Part shown: in pieces, positions 31,426-40,493 of the stretch
How the letters are laid out: the number at the start of each line of letters is the position of its first letter
Position numbering within the stretch: position 1 is the stretch's first letter
Assembly: GCF_945915845.1 (NCBI RefSeq)
Contig: NZ_CAMEFX010000002.1
Location: 62,001-126,000, forward strand
DNA: 64,000 bases
Direction: 5' to 3'
Source: an uncultured Actinobacillus sp.
GTDB taxonomy: Bacteria > Pseudomonadota > Gammaproteobacteria > Enterobacterales > Pasteurellaceae
Made by a program: the position numbers and the translations under genes
The notes under the pieces: model-generated
What the model saw: the letters and a program-made list of their open reading frames with translations, nothing else
Database searches by the model: none
Told to the model about the DNA's origin: nothing

Positions 31426-32229
31426 TGCACACATCACCGTTGGTTTCAGTGTGCTCAAGGCATCACGGACGTAGTTGGTGTCTTCCAAATAGCAATTTGT
31501 CGCACCACGATGAAAAACATAAGCAACCCACGCACGCTCAAAAATATGCGAAAGCGGTAAAAAACGAAAGCGACACCTCATCTTCATTCACATTTACAGC
31601 AAGATCGTGAGCATTTAATTGATGAGCAAGGTTAGCATAATCCAGCATCATGCCTTTTGGTTTACCTGTTGTTCCAGACGTATAAATCAGCGTAAAAAGA
31701 TCGGATAACTGTTTAGAATTAAGGCGTTTTTCAAATTACGCTTCATTTGGAACAACATTGAGAAATCTTCTCAATAACACGCATTTGGCAGATCCCTCAA
31801 ATGCATATTCGCTTTCATTGCCACAATTTTCATTAATTGTGGACAGTTGTTCGCTATTTGATAGACCTGATCAAATTGCTCTTGATCACCAACAAAGAGA
31901 ATTTTAATGTCAGCATCATTCACAATATATTCCGCTTGTTTTGCCGTGTTTGTCGCATAAATCGGCACCGCAACAGCCCTTGCCTGCATCGCCCCAAAAT
32001 CAGCGATAGTCCAACGAGGCATATTATTTGTGAATGTATCAATTTTATCTTAAATATCAATATGTTAAGCAATTAAAGCATAAGGGAAACGGTCAATTTC
32101 TTGCTGAAAAGTTTGCCACGACATTTCCTGTCATTGAGCTTGTTCACGGAAACGTAAAGTGGTACGATTAGGCCATTTTTTTGCTTGCAGGCGAAATCTA
32201 TTCACAAAATGGAAGTTGAGAGAAGCCAT
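31423..32229 (-). pseudogene. Truncated and disrupted long-chain acyl-CoA synthetase (fadD-like)
   Basis: The minus strand keeps recognisable pieces of an AMP-binding ligase in order: start MASLNFHFVNRFRLQAKKWP at 32229, a middle part [20 protein letters not shown] (32022 on), the adenylation motif [13 protein letters not shown] (near 31670) and [20 protein letters not shown] (near 31550). It has an early TGA (32131-32133), frame changes and gaps, and is cut near 31423 by the integrase fragment, losing roughly the C-terminal half. It resembles H. influenzae HI0002 by memory. Not functional. Confidence 0.85.
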
Positions 32230-32351
32230 CTTTTTATCCTGTTTATTCAGCTTATTCAGCTTACAAATGTTCGCTAATATACTTTTTTTCACTAAGAAAA
32301 AGCTAGAGAAATGTGAATAAATGTAAGCTGAAATATAGCTTATCTGTATTC

Positions 32352-33416
32352 TTAAGTAATGGTAATCTGTGCTTTTTGTATCATTGACTGCCTTGCTGCA
32401 TCTGCTACTTTTACCGCATCAATTGGCTGTTCTGTCAGAACGGATTGTGCATTATGGCTTAAGTAATTTAGTACTGTTAATGCTTCAATTTCGGTTGCTC
32501 GGCTTAGCCATAAAGGTACGAGTGCATTTAAGTCATTATAACGTTGGATAGCTTTACCGTTTTCGCGTAAGGATAAATCGGCTTCAAATTCATCGTACAA
32601 ATTAAATTGCTGACGTTGTCCATTTGCAAGGGTGAGGGTCATTGTGGAGTTGAAGAAATTGATAACTAATGCTCCTAATTCTCCGTGAATGGATATACCC
32701 CATTCGTGTAGTCGATAAGCAGTTCCCATTTCTAAAGAAGCAAATACGCCACTATTAAATTGGAGAAGTAATTGGATAATATCGTGGTTATCAATGTTAT
32801 CCAAATGCGCTCTATTGGTTGATTGAGCATAGACTGATTTTACATCACCAAGTAACCAACAAAGCAGATCAAGTTCGTGGATTTCGTTAAATAGTTTTCC
32901 ACCTGTCAGGGATACGTCATTTTTCCACCAGTTTTTATTTGCTGGGCTATCAATCCAACGTTGTCGGGTTGCTCTGGCTACTGTAATTTTGCCTAATACA
33001 TTTTCTTGCATAAACTGTTTGGCTTTCATTACGCCAGGTAAGGTTCGAAGTAGATGTCCTGCAAAAACCGTTTTATTTTTTTCAAGTGCAAGCTGCATTA
33101 TCTCTTGGCTTTCTTGGCTATCAATAGTGAAAGGCGTTTCAATAAAGATATGAGCATTATGATTGAGAGCTGTAATTGCAGGTTGTTTATGAGCGTAATT
33201 GTAAGTCGCAATTATAACAAGGTCTGGTTGAGTGTTAATCAGTAAATCATCAATGTTTGGGTAAGCAACGGATTGATACTTTTCGGCAAGCTGATTGGCA
33301 AGATTAAAGTCAAGATCAGTAAAACCAACTAATTCACCGTTCATTTTGTGAAAGCTATATGCTAGTTGCTTGCCGAAAAATCCACAGCCAATTAGAGCGA
33401 TTTTAATTCTGTTCAT
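32352..33416 (-). CDS. Gfo/Idh/MocA family oxidoreductase (ETP variant)
   Basis: NAD(P)-dependent sugar or cyclitol dehydrogenase family, 354 residues. The N-terminal Rossmann motif is GCGFFG (residues 10-15). In the usual EKP motif, whose Lys helps catalysis, this protein has ETP (HIFIETPFTI); the later Glu-x-His (NEIHELDLL) is kept. It overlaps the GntR regulator gene by 14 bases, so they form a minus-strand operon facing the sugar ABC importer. Substrate unknown. The change could mean an altered or lost redox activity. Confidence 0.85.
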   Translation of the reverse strand: MNRIKIALIGCGFFGKQLAYSFHKMNGELVGFTDLDFNLANQLAEKYQSVAYPNIDDLLINTQPDLVIIATYNYAHKQPAITALNHNAHIFIETPFTIDSQESQEIMQLALEKNKTVFAGHLLRTLPGVMKAKQFMQENVLGKITVARATRQRWIDSPANKNWWKNDVSLTGGKLFNEIHELDLLCWLLGDVKSVYAQSTNRAHLDNIDNHDIIQLLLQFNSGVFASLEMGTAYRLHEWGISIHGELGALVINFFNSTMTLTLANGQRQQFNLYDEFEADLSLRENGKAIQRYNDLNALVPLWLSRATEIEALTVLNYLSHNAQSVLTEQPIDAVKVADAARQSMIQKAQITIT

Positions 33417-34116
33417 TGTGATATCCTTTTAATAAACATTGTCTGATTTCTTGGAAATAATAGAGGATAGCTCGTTGCATTCGTTCCAGATCTTTTGCTT
33501 CAACGGCATCAACTAATTCACGGTATTGCAATGCTAATGCAGTTGGTGAAACTCGAATTGGTGGGAGATCATTTTCAAGTTTTTCATAGATTTCCCAAAA
33601 TGCATCAAGATATTGGCTGAGTAAGTGGTTTTGCAATGGTTGGTAAATCAGTAGGTGAATTTGTTTTTCTTCTGCAATAGAAAAGCACTGTTTACTTGCA
33701 TTTTCTTCTAATGTTTTTACTAGAAGTTGCAAGCGTTGGCTATTTTCCTCGCTGATCTTAGGCAAAGCCATTGGGGCAAAACCATATTGTAGGATCTCTC
33801 TAATATCAAGAATATCAATTATGCTCTTGAGATTATCTTGTAAATGTAGTTGAGCATAAAATGTTAGCCCTCGGATCATCGGAGTAAGAGATGATGAGCC
33901 AACAAATGTTCCTATACCGTGGCGAATATCTAAAATATGTAGAGCCTCTAAGGATTTGATGGCCTCTCTTAGGCTAGAACGGCTAACATTAAATAGTTCA
34001 ATCAGCTCATTTTCCGTTGGCATTAAATCACCCGATTTTAATTTGCGTTGGAGAATGAGCGTTTTAATTTTCTCTTGTAATTCAAGAGAAGCCGCTTTTT
34101 TTGTAAATTTTTCCAT
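33403..34116 (-). CDS. GntR-family (FadR/FCD subfamily) transcription regulator
   Basis: A 237-residue repressor or activator. The N-terminal winged helix (LKSGDLMPTENELIELFNVSRSSLREAIKSLEALHILDIRHGIGTFVG) is typical GntR; the C-terminal all-helical FCD domain is the effector-binding part. It likely controls the divergent sugar-transport operon through the perfect inverted repeat at 34163-34204, with the imported sugar or its breakdown product as the effector. The effector is not known. Confidence 0.9.
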   Translation of the reverse strand: MEKFTKKAASLELQEKIKTLILQRKLKSGDLMPTENELIELFNVSRSSLREAIKSLEALHILDIRHGIGTFVGSSSLTPMIRGLTFYAQLHLQDNLKSIIDILDIREILQYGFAPMALPKISEENSQRLQLLVKTLEENASKQCFSIAEEKQIHLLIYQPLQNHLLSQYLDAFWEIYEKLENDLPPIRVSPTALALQYRELVDAVEAKDLERMQRAILYYFQEIRQCLLKGYHNEQN

Positions 34117-34130
34117 TTTTCTTTCTTTTC

Positions 34131-34146
34131 TGTGAAGTAGATCACG
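34131..34146. promoter_or_regulatory. CRP-like site in the divergent promoter region
   Basis: TGTGAAGTAGATCACG has the TGTGA-N6-TCAC core of a CRP site (the last base differs from consensus). It fits catabolite control of a sugar importer. Confidence 0.6.
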
Positions 34147-34162
34147 GTTTTATTTTTTAAAG

Positions 34163-34204
34163 TAAGACATCATATGTCTAAAAGATAAGACATATGATGT
34201 CTTA
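34163..34204. promoter_or_regulatory. GntR operator: perfect 17-base inverted repeat
   Basis: Arms TAAGACATCATATGTCT and AGACATATGATGTCTTA are exact reverse complements separated by eight bases. Each arm is itself close to a palindrome (AGACAT...ATGTCT), as if two dimer sites face each other. Location between the GntR gene and the ABC operon points to the FCD regulator as the ligand. Confidence 0.75.
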
Positions 34205-34289
34205 TTTGAAGTTAAATTAATTTTCGATCTAAATGTATTGGTTGTAAAGCATTAATTATTAATATCTCAAGGGATAAGAAGGTGAATTT

Positions 34290-35393
34290 ATGGCAACGTT
34301 ATCACTGAAAAACATAGGCAAGCGGTATGATAATGGCTTTGAAGCGGTACAAAATTTCAATCTTGAAGTGAAAGATAGAGAATTTATCGCACTTGTTGGT
34401 CCTTCTGGTTGTGGTAAATCGACAACTTTGCGAATGATTGCAGGTTTAGATGATATTACCGAAGGCGAATTTTATATTGATGATCTGCTGGTCAATGATG
34501 TAGAAGCCAAAGATCGAGATATTGCTATGGTGTTCCAATCTTATGCGTTATATCCGCATATGACAGTCTATGACAATATGGCTTTTGCATTGAAGCTGAG
34601 AAATTTTTCCAAAGAAGAGATCGATCAGAAAGTTAAAGAAGCTGCAAAGATTTTAGGGCTTGAGCAGTTATTAGATCGTAAACCTAAAGCATTATCTGGT
34701 GGACAACGACAACGGGTGGCATTAGGTAGAACAATTGTGCGTTCTCCAAAAGTCTTTTTGATGGACGAACCGTTATCAAATCTTGACGCTAAATTGCGTG
34801 GCAATATGCGTGCAGAAATTATTCGTATCCATAAAAATCTCAATGCCACTACAATTTATGTTACCCACGATCAAACCGAAGCAATGACAATGGCGGATAG
34901 AATTGTGGTGATGAAAAGTGGTATTGTCCAGCAAATTGGCTCACCAAAAGAAATTTATAACCGTCCAAATAATCTCTTTGTCGCTGGTTTTATTGGTGCT
35001 CCGACAATGAATTTTGTCAAAGGAACTATCTCAAATCACCATTTCCATACAGCTACAAATTCTCTTTTAATTAGCGAACAATGGAATGAGCTCATTCAAG
35101 CCAAAGGTTTTGAAAATAAAGAGATTATTTTAGGTATTCGCCCTGAAAATATTTCAAATGATCCTACACTATTAGGTCAGTACTTTCATTCAAAAATTTC
35201 AGCTTCAATCAATGTAGCTGAACTACTTGGTGCTGAATATATCTTGCATACCGATATTGATGAACAAGCGTTAAAAGCTGTTGTTCATTCTCATCAAGAT
35301 GTTGTGATGGGGCAAGTAATTGAACTGGCATTTGATATGAAACACGTTCATTTCTTTGATCCACATACTGAAATGTCATTATTACAGTTATAG
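34290..35393 (+). CDS. Sugar ABC transporter ATPase (MsmK/UgpC/MalK type)
   Basis: ATP-hydrolysing subunit of a carbohydrate importer, 367 residues: Walker A GPSGCGKST, Q-loop AMVFQSYALYPHM, signature [10 protein letters not shown], Walker B VFLMDEPLSNLD, then the C-terminal regulatory OB-like (TOBE) domain with GIRPENI. It is the first gene of the plus-strand operon ATPase - binding protein - permease - permease - dehydrogenase. The ATG follows AAGGTGA. Confidence 0.93.
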   Translation: MATLSLKNIGKRYDNGFEAVQNFNLEVKDREFIALVGPSGCGKSTTLRMIAGLDDITEGEFYIDDLLVNDVEAKDRDIAMVFQSYALYPHMTVYDNMAFALKLRNFSKEEIDQKVKEAAKILGLEQLLDRKPKALSGGQRQRVALGRTIVRSPKVFLMDEPLSNLDAKLRGNMRAEIIRIHKNLNATTIYVTHDQTEAMTMADRIVVMKSGIVQQIGSPKEIYNRPNNLFVAGFIGAPTMNFVKGTISNHHFHTATNSLLISEQWNELIQAKGFENKEIILGIRPENISNDPTLLGQYFHSKISASINVAELLGAEYILHTDIDEQALKAVVHSHQDVVMGQVIELAFDMKHVHFFDPHTEMSLLQL

Positions 35394-35417
35394 TACTTAC
35401 ATATAGGAGATTACACT

Positions 35418-36770
35418 ATGAAACTTAAAAGATTGTTTTCAGCGTTACTTCCTATCATTGCTGGCGTGTCTGTATTAGCTGGTTGTGATGATAAGAACAC
35501 AGCTCAAACCAATGCTACAATGCCTAAAGAAGGGCAAGAATTGGCTGGTAATATTACATTCTGGCATTCTTTTACACAAGGTCCTCGCTTAGAAGTTATT
35601 CAGCAGGCAGCAAAAGAATTTGAACAAAAACACCCGAAAGTTAAAATCAAAATTGAAACGTTTTCGTGGAATGACTTTTATGCGAAATGGACAACAGGCT
35701 TATCTTCAGGCAATGTGCCAGATATGAGTACGGCTTTACCAAACCACGTTATTGAAATGATTAATATCGGTGCATTGCAACCGATAGGTGATCTGATTGA
35801 TAGCATTGGTCGTGATAAGTTTGCTGAAGGTGCAATTAATGAAGGAACCGTTAAAGGGCAAAATTATTCTATTCCACTTTATTCTCACGCTCAAGTAATG
35901 TGGATCCGTAAAGATTTGTTAGCAGCAAATAATTTAAGAGTGCCGAAAACGTGGGACGAACTTTACCATACCGCAAAAGCATTGACGAAAGATGGGGTGT
36001 ATGGACTTTCTGTTCCAATGGGTAGTCATGATTTGATGGCAACTCGCTTTTTAAATCTTTATGTGAGAAGTGCAGGGGAAAGTTTATTAACTAAAGATCT
36101 TAAAGTGAACTTAACCAGCCCTATTGCTCAAGAAGGCATTAAATATTGGGTGAAAATGTACAAAGAAACCTCACCAAAAGATGCGGTGAACTACAATGTA
36201 TTACAACAAGCCACCTTATATTATCAAGGTAAAACAGCTTTTGACTTCAACTCTGGTTTCCAAATTGGTGGAGTAAAAGCTAACTCACCGCATCTTTTAG
36301 AACAAATTGATGCTTATCCGTTACCAAGAATGAAAGCAGATGATCCTGAAGTGGGGATTGAGCGTTCAAATATTCCAATGGTTGTTTGGAAAGCCTCTAA
36401 ACACCCAGATATCGCTAAAGCCTTTATGAAAACACTTTACGACAAAGACAAATATATTCAATTCTTGAAGTCAGTTCCAGTTGGTATGTTGCCTGCAATT
36501 AAAGGTATCTCTGACGAAACTGCATACAAAGAAGATCCTGTGGTTCAGCAATTTAGTCACGCCGAAAAAGTCATTTCTGATGCACTTGAAAAAGGAATTG
36601 CTATTGGTTATGAACACGGGCCGAGTGTACAAGCGGGGATTTTAACTAACCAACACGTTATTGAGAAAATGTTCCAAGATATTGTTGTAAATGGAACAGA
36701 TCCAATGGTTGCCGCACAAAAAGCAGAAAAAGAACTCAATGCTCTGTTTGAAGCCATTGTAGCCCAATAA
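35418..36770 (+). CDS. Extracellular sugar-binding lipoprotein (family 1)
   Basis: Ligand-capturing subunit, 450 residues. Signal peptide with lipobox LAGC near residue 23, then the family 1 binding-protein pattern (GNITFWHSFTQGPRLEVIQQAAKEFEQKHPKVKIKIETFSWNDFYAKWTTG...GNVPDMSTALPNHV). A lipid anchor is usual for such proteins in Gram-positives but less so in Gram-negatives, where most are free in the periplasm. The bound sugar is unknown. Confidence 0.9.
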   Translation: MKLKRLFSALLPIIAGVSVLAGCDDKNTAQTNATMPKEGQELAGNITFWHSFTQGPRLEVIQQAAKEFEQKHPKVKIKIETFSWNDFYAKWTTGLSSGNVPDMSTALPNHVIEMINIGALQPIGDLIDSIGRDKFAEGAINEGTVKGQNYSIPLYSHAQVMWIRKDLLAANNLRVPKTWDELYHTAKALTKDGVYGLSVPMGSHDLMATRFLNLYVRSAGESLLTKDLKVNLTSPIAQEGIKYWVKMYKETSPKDAVNYNVLQQATLYYQGKTAFDFNSGFQIGGVKANSPHLLEQIDAYPLPRMKADDPEVGIERSNIPMVVWKASKHPDIAKAFMKTLYDKDKYIQFLKSVPVGMLPAIKGISDETAYKEDPVVQQFSHAEKVISDALEKGIAIGYEHGPSVQAGILTNQHVIEKMFQDIVVNGTDPMVAAQKAEKELNALFEAIVAQ

Positions 36771-36777
36771 CTTCATC

Positions 36778-36832
36778 ACTTCTCTAATCACTTACACCAC
36801 ATACTTTATGACGAAGTATTAGGGAAGTTTTG
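36778..36832 (+). promoter_or_regulatory. Intercistronic hairpin between binding protein and permease
   Basis: ACTTCTCTAAT (36778-36788) pairs with ATTAGGGAAGT (36818-36828) with one wobble, followed by TTTTG. Such partial terminators often keep binding-protein mRNA in excess over the permeases. Confidence 0.6.
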
Positions 36833-36861
36833 TCTGAAAAAACTGATAAGGAGCTTTCCTT

Positions 36862-37746
36862 ATGTATTACCGTCGCAATAACTATACTAGATGGATATTC
36901 GTATTACCTGCGTTGTTGATCGTTTCGGTACTCTTTGTATATCCGTTTCTCTCAAGTATCTTTTATAGTTTTACCAATAAAAACTTGATTATGCCGACAT
37001 ATAGCTTTGTAGGATTAGCCAACTATAAAGCAGTGTTGTTAGATCCTCGCTTTTGGATGTCATTTGGGCATTCATTAATGTGGACAGTTTTATCACTGAT
37101 AGGTCAGGTATTAGTCGGTTTCTTACTTGCATTGGCTTTAAATCGGGTAGAACGTTTTAAATGGCTTTATAAAATCCTATTAATTGTGCCTTGGGCATTC
37201 CCGACGATTGTTATCGCATTCTCTTGGCAATGGATTTTAAACGGTGTTTATGGCTATTTACCTAATATGTTGGTGCAGTTAGGGCTGATGGATATTGCCC
37301 CTAATTTTCTTGCTGATAGGACTTGGGCGTTCGTATGTCTTGTCTTTATCAACATTTGGTTTGGAGCCCCTTTGATAATGGTCAATATTCTGTCCGCATT
37401 ACAGACTATTCCGTCAGACCAATATGAAGCAGCCAAAATTGATGGAGCAAATATGTGGCAAGTGTTCCGTTATATCACCCTACCGCATATTAAAGTCGTT
37501 GTTGGATTATTAGTCGTATTGCGTACCATCTGGGTATTTAATAACTTCGATATTATTTATCTTATTACAGGTGGCGGTCCTGCTGATGCAACGATGACAT
37601 TACCAATCTATGCCTATGATATGGGTTGGGGAAGTAAATTATTAGGGCGTTCTTCTGCAGTGACTGTATTGCTCTTTATCTTCTTACTATCAGTTTGTTT
37701 CATCTACTTCAAAATTATTAACCGTTGGGAAAAGGAGAGTAAATAA
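36862..37746 (+). CDS. Sugar ABC transporter permease 1
   Basis: Inner-membrane subunit of the MalF/UgpA type, 294 residues, six helices. The cytoplasmic EAA loop that docks the ATPase reads YEAAKIDGANMWQVFRYITLPHI. A ribosome site AAGGAG precedes the ATG. It is separated from permease 2 by one base, so the pair is co-translated. Confidence 0.92.
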   Translation: MYYRRNNYTRWIFVLPALLIVSVLFVYPFLSSIFYSFTNKNLIMPTYSFVGLANYKAVLLDPRFWMSFGHSLMWTVLSLIGQVLVGFLLALALNRVERFKWLYKILLIVPWAFPTIVIAFSWQWILNGVYGYLPNMLVQLGLMDIAPNFLADRTWAFVCLVFINIWFGAPLIMVNILSALQTIPSDQYEAAKIDGANMWQVFRYITLPHIKVVVGLLVVLRTIWVFNNFDIIYLITGGGPADATMTLPIYAYDMGWGSKLLGRSSAVTVLLFIFLLSVCFIYFKIINRWEKESK

Positions 37747-37747
37747 A

Positions 37748-38581
37748 ATGAAAAAGAAATCTTCATTATTTGGCGACATCGTTTCCCATCTTTTCTTAGC
37801 AACTTCAACCGTCATTGCTATCTTTCCTTTGGTATGGATATTCATTTCGTCCGTAAAAAGTAAAGGGGAACTCACCAGTGAGCCAACTCGGTTCTGGCCA
37901 AAGATATTCACACTAGATTACTTTGAACACGTTATTAACGATCTCAATTTCATTGTAAATATTAAAAACAGCCTATTTATCTCGCTAGTTACGACCATTA
38001 TCGCTATCACCATTTCGGCAATGGCAGCATACGGTATTGTTCGTTTCTTCCCGAAATTAGGTTCAATTATGTCAAGACTATTGGTCACAACCTATATTTT
38101 CCCACCGATTTTACTTGCCATTCCATACTCTATTGCAATGGCAAAAGTAGGGCTAACCAATACAACAAGTGGTCTGATTATCGTCTATCTTTCTTTTAGC
38201 GTCCCTTATGCAGTTTGGTTGCTAGTCGGATTTTTCCAGACGGTACCGATTGAAATTGAAGAAGCCGCCAAAATTGACGGAGCAGGTAAATTCACTATTT
38301 TCTTCAAAATAGTCTTACCACTTGTTGCCCCAGGTATTGTAGCAACTGCCATTTACACCTTTATCAATGCGTGGAATGAGTTCTTATACGCCCTTATTCT
38401 CGTCAATGATACCAGCAAAATGACAGTTGCCGTGGCATTACGATCTCTAAATGGTGCAGAGATTCTAGATTGGGGCGATATGATGGCGGCTTCGGTTATT
38501 GTGGTCATTCCATCAGTATTATTCTTTTGTTTTATTCAAAATAAAATCGCAGGAGGATTATCTGAAGGCTCGGTTAAATAA
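37748..38581 (+). CDS. Sugar ABC transporter permease 2
   Basis: Inner-membrane subunit of the MalG/UgpE type, 277 residues with six helices. The EAA loop is EEAAKIDGAGKFTIFFKIVLPLVAPG, and the NAWNEFLYALI segment is typical of this side. It forms the translocation pathway with permease 1. Confidence 0.92.
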   Translation: MKKKSSLFGDIVSHLFLATSTVIAIFPLVWIFISSVKSKGELTSEPTRFWPKIFTLDYFEHVINDLNFIVNIKNSLFISLVTTIIAITISAMAAYGIVRFFPKLGSIMSRLLVTTYIFPPILLAIPYSIAMAKVGLTNTTSGLIIVYLSFSVPYAVWLLVGFFQTVPIEIEEAAKIDGAGKFTIFFKIVLPLVAPGIVATAIYTFINAWNEFLYALILVNDTSKMTVAVALRSLNGAEILDWGDMMAASVIVVIPSVLFFCFIQNKIAGGLSEGSVK

Positions 38582-38641
38582 AGTTTCATCGCTATCGATA
38601 AAGGTAAATTCTGTATTTTAATTAATTTAGGAGACAAAAAA

Positions 38642-39745
38642 ATGATTAGATATGGTGTTGTTGGCGTGGGCTATTTTGGTGCAGATCTCGCACGCTTTAT
38701 GAATGAATTTGATAATGCACAAATTACGGTGGTTTACGACCCAGAAAATGGAAAAACCATCGCAGAAGAATTGAAATGTGATGCAGCAAACAGTTTGGAA
38801 GAATTGGTAATGCGTGATGATGTAGATTGTGTCATTGTTGCAACGCCAAACTATTTACATAAAGAACCTGTTATTTTGGCGGCAAAACATAAAAAACACG
38901 TTTTCTGTGAAAAACCTATCGCATTAAGTTATCAAGACTGTGATGAGATGGTTAAAGCCTGCGAAGAAAATGGCGTTACTTTTATGGCTGGACACGTTAT
39001 GAATTTCTTCAACGGTGTTCATCACGCTAAAGAGCTGATTAATCAAGGTGTGATAGGTAAAGTGCTATATTGTCATACTGCTCGCAATGGCTGGGAAGAC
39101 GTACAACCAAGTATTTCTTGGAAAAAAATTCGTGAAAAATCGGGCGGACATTTATATCACCATATCCACGAGCTAGATTGCGTTCAATTCTTAATGGGTG
39201 GAATGCCGAAATCAGTTTATATGAATGCAGCAAACGTAGCCCACAATACCCCTGAGTTTGGTGACGAAGACGATATGTTATTTGTCAATTTGGAATTTGA
39301 TGATAACCGCTTTGCTGTATTGGAATGGGGATCTGCATTCCGTTGGGGTGAACATTATGTGTTAATTCAAGGCACAAAAGGGGCAATCAAACTAGATATG
39401 TATCATTGTAAAGGTATATTACGACTTGATGGCAAAGAGAGTTATTTCTTAGTCCACGAAAGCCAAGAGGAAGACGACGACAGAACGCGTATTTATACCA
39501 GTACCGAAATGGACGGTGCAATCCAATATGGTAAACCAGGAAAACGCACCCCAATGTGGCTAAGTTCTATTATGAAAAAAGAGATGAAATATCTGAATGA
39601 TATTTTGCACGGTATGCAACCAAGTGAAGAGTTTATAAAACTACTCACAGGTGAAGCCGCAAGAGCTGCAATTGCAACTGCAGACGCTTGTACGCTTTCT
39701 GTAAGGGAAAAACGTCGGGTTGAGTTATCTGAAGTTTTACATTAG
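38642..39745 (+). CDS. Gfo/Idh/MocA family oxidoreductase (EKP form)
   Basis: A second dehydrogenase of the locus, 367 residues, closing the plus-strand operon. Rossmann motif GVGYFG, canonical EKP (VFCEKPIAL) and GGHLYHHIHELD with the conserved Glu-x-x-His region. Compared with the partner at 32352 it keeps the catalytic Lys. Together they suggest oxidation and reduction of the imported sugar, for example at C3 or C2, but no sugar kinase, aldolase or glycosidase is nearby to define a pathway. Ends at a terminator. Confidence 0.88.
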   Translation: MIRYGVVGVGYFGADLARFMNEFDNAQITVVYDPENGKTIAEELKCDAANSLEELVMRDDVDCVIVATPNYLHKEPVILAAKHKKHVFCEKPIALSYQDCDEMVKACEENGVTFMAGHVMNFFNGVHHAKELINQGVIGKVLYCHTARNGWEDVQPSISWKKIREKSGGHLYHHIHELDCVQFLMGGMPKSVYMNAANVAHNTPEFGDEDDMLFVNLEFDDNRFAVLEWGSAFRWGEHYVLIQGTKGAIKLDMYHCKGILRLDGKESYFLVHESQEEDDDRTRIYTSTEMDGAIQYGKPGKRTPMWLSSIMKKEMKYLNDILHGMQPSEEFIKLLTGEAARAAIATADACTLSVREKRRVELSEVLH

Positions 39746-39752
39746 TCGTTTG

Positions 39753-39790
39753 CCAGATAGGGGGGATTCCTCTATCTGGGTATTATTTTT
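39753..39790 (+). terminator. Terminator of the sugar operon
   Basis: CCAGATAG (39753-39760) / CTATCTGG (39772-39779) with inner GGG/CC pairing, then TATTATTTTT. Confidence 0.8.
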
Positions 39791-39836
39791 ATAAAACGGA
39801 TACCTAAATTCATAAAATAAATGCAACACTTATAGT

Positions 39837-39867
39837 GAAAAAAAGCGAGAAGTAATTATCTCGTTTT
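39837..39867 (-). terminator. Terminator for the 180-residue hypothetical gene
   Basis: On the minus strand AAAACGAGA / TCTCGCTTT forms a stem followed by a T-run (the plus-strand AAAAAAA). Confidence 0.7.
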
Positions 39868-39911
39868 GGGAGAGGCTCTATTACTGTAGGCAAAACCACC
39901 ATGCTACTAAA

Positions 39912-40454
39912 TTATTGGCTAAGCAACCAACATCTAGCGTTATCACATCCACCGTAAGGATAAATTGAACTAATTTGTGCGTAAGTAATGTGTGGTTGAT
40001 TGGTTATAGCTATTTCCAAGGAGAATGCACCGCCATAAAGATCAATAAACTGTTCGGGCTTGATAGTTGTAATTTCAATGCCATTTTTAAGAAGTGAACG
40101 TAGCTCGTTGTTCATTCGCAAAACGGTTTGCTCAAAGTCTTGCTTATCAAAAATAATACGCAATGTGCCATCTAATTCTTTGTATTGTGGAACGATGGTC
40201 CAGCGATAATCCTTAATGGGAATATCCCAAATAATTTCCTTATCGGATACTTTTTGATTAAGCGGTGCATCAATAGCTGCATCATCAGGCATCCCACATT
40301 CACAAGTAATGGGGTAATAGCTTATATCCTTATTTAAATTATCTGCTAATGCCCAAAAATCGAAAACCATGCATTCATCGCCCTCACGGTTATAACCATC
40401 AAAATCAGGTAAAACCGCAATGCTTATATCAATTTCATCACTATAATCACTCAC
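39912..40454 (-). CDS. Hypothetical acidic protein, 180 residues
   Basis: I do not recognise this protein. It is soluble, acidic (many Asp/Glu, MSDYSDEIDISIAVLPDF...), and has several Cys (CECGMPDD, GGCDNARCW). No signal peptide or membrane span. It stands alone on the minus strand between the sugar operon and the tracrRNA gene. Its length and acidity resemble immunity proteins or small anti-defence proteins, but that is a guess from context only. Confidence 0.55.
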   Translation of the reverse strand: MSDYSDEIDISIAVLPDFDGYNREGDECMVFDFWALADNLNKDISYYPITCECGMPDDAAIDAPLNQKVSDKEIIWDIPIKDYRWTIVPQYKELDGTLRIIFDKQDFEQTVLRMNNELRSLLKNGIEITTIKPEQFIDLYGGAFSLEIAITNQPHITYAQISSIYPYGGCDNARCWLLSQ

Positions 40455-40493
40455 TTGAAAGTAATTTGTACCGAGCTATAGCGAAAATAATAC

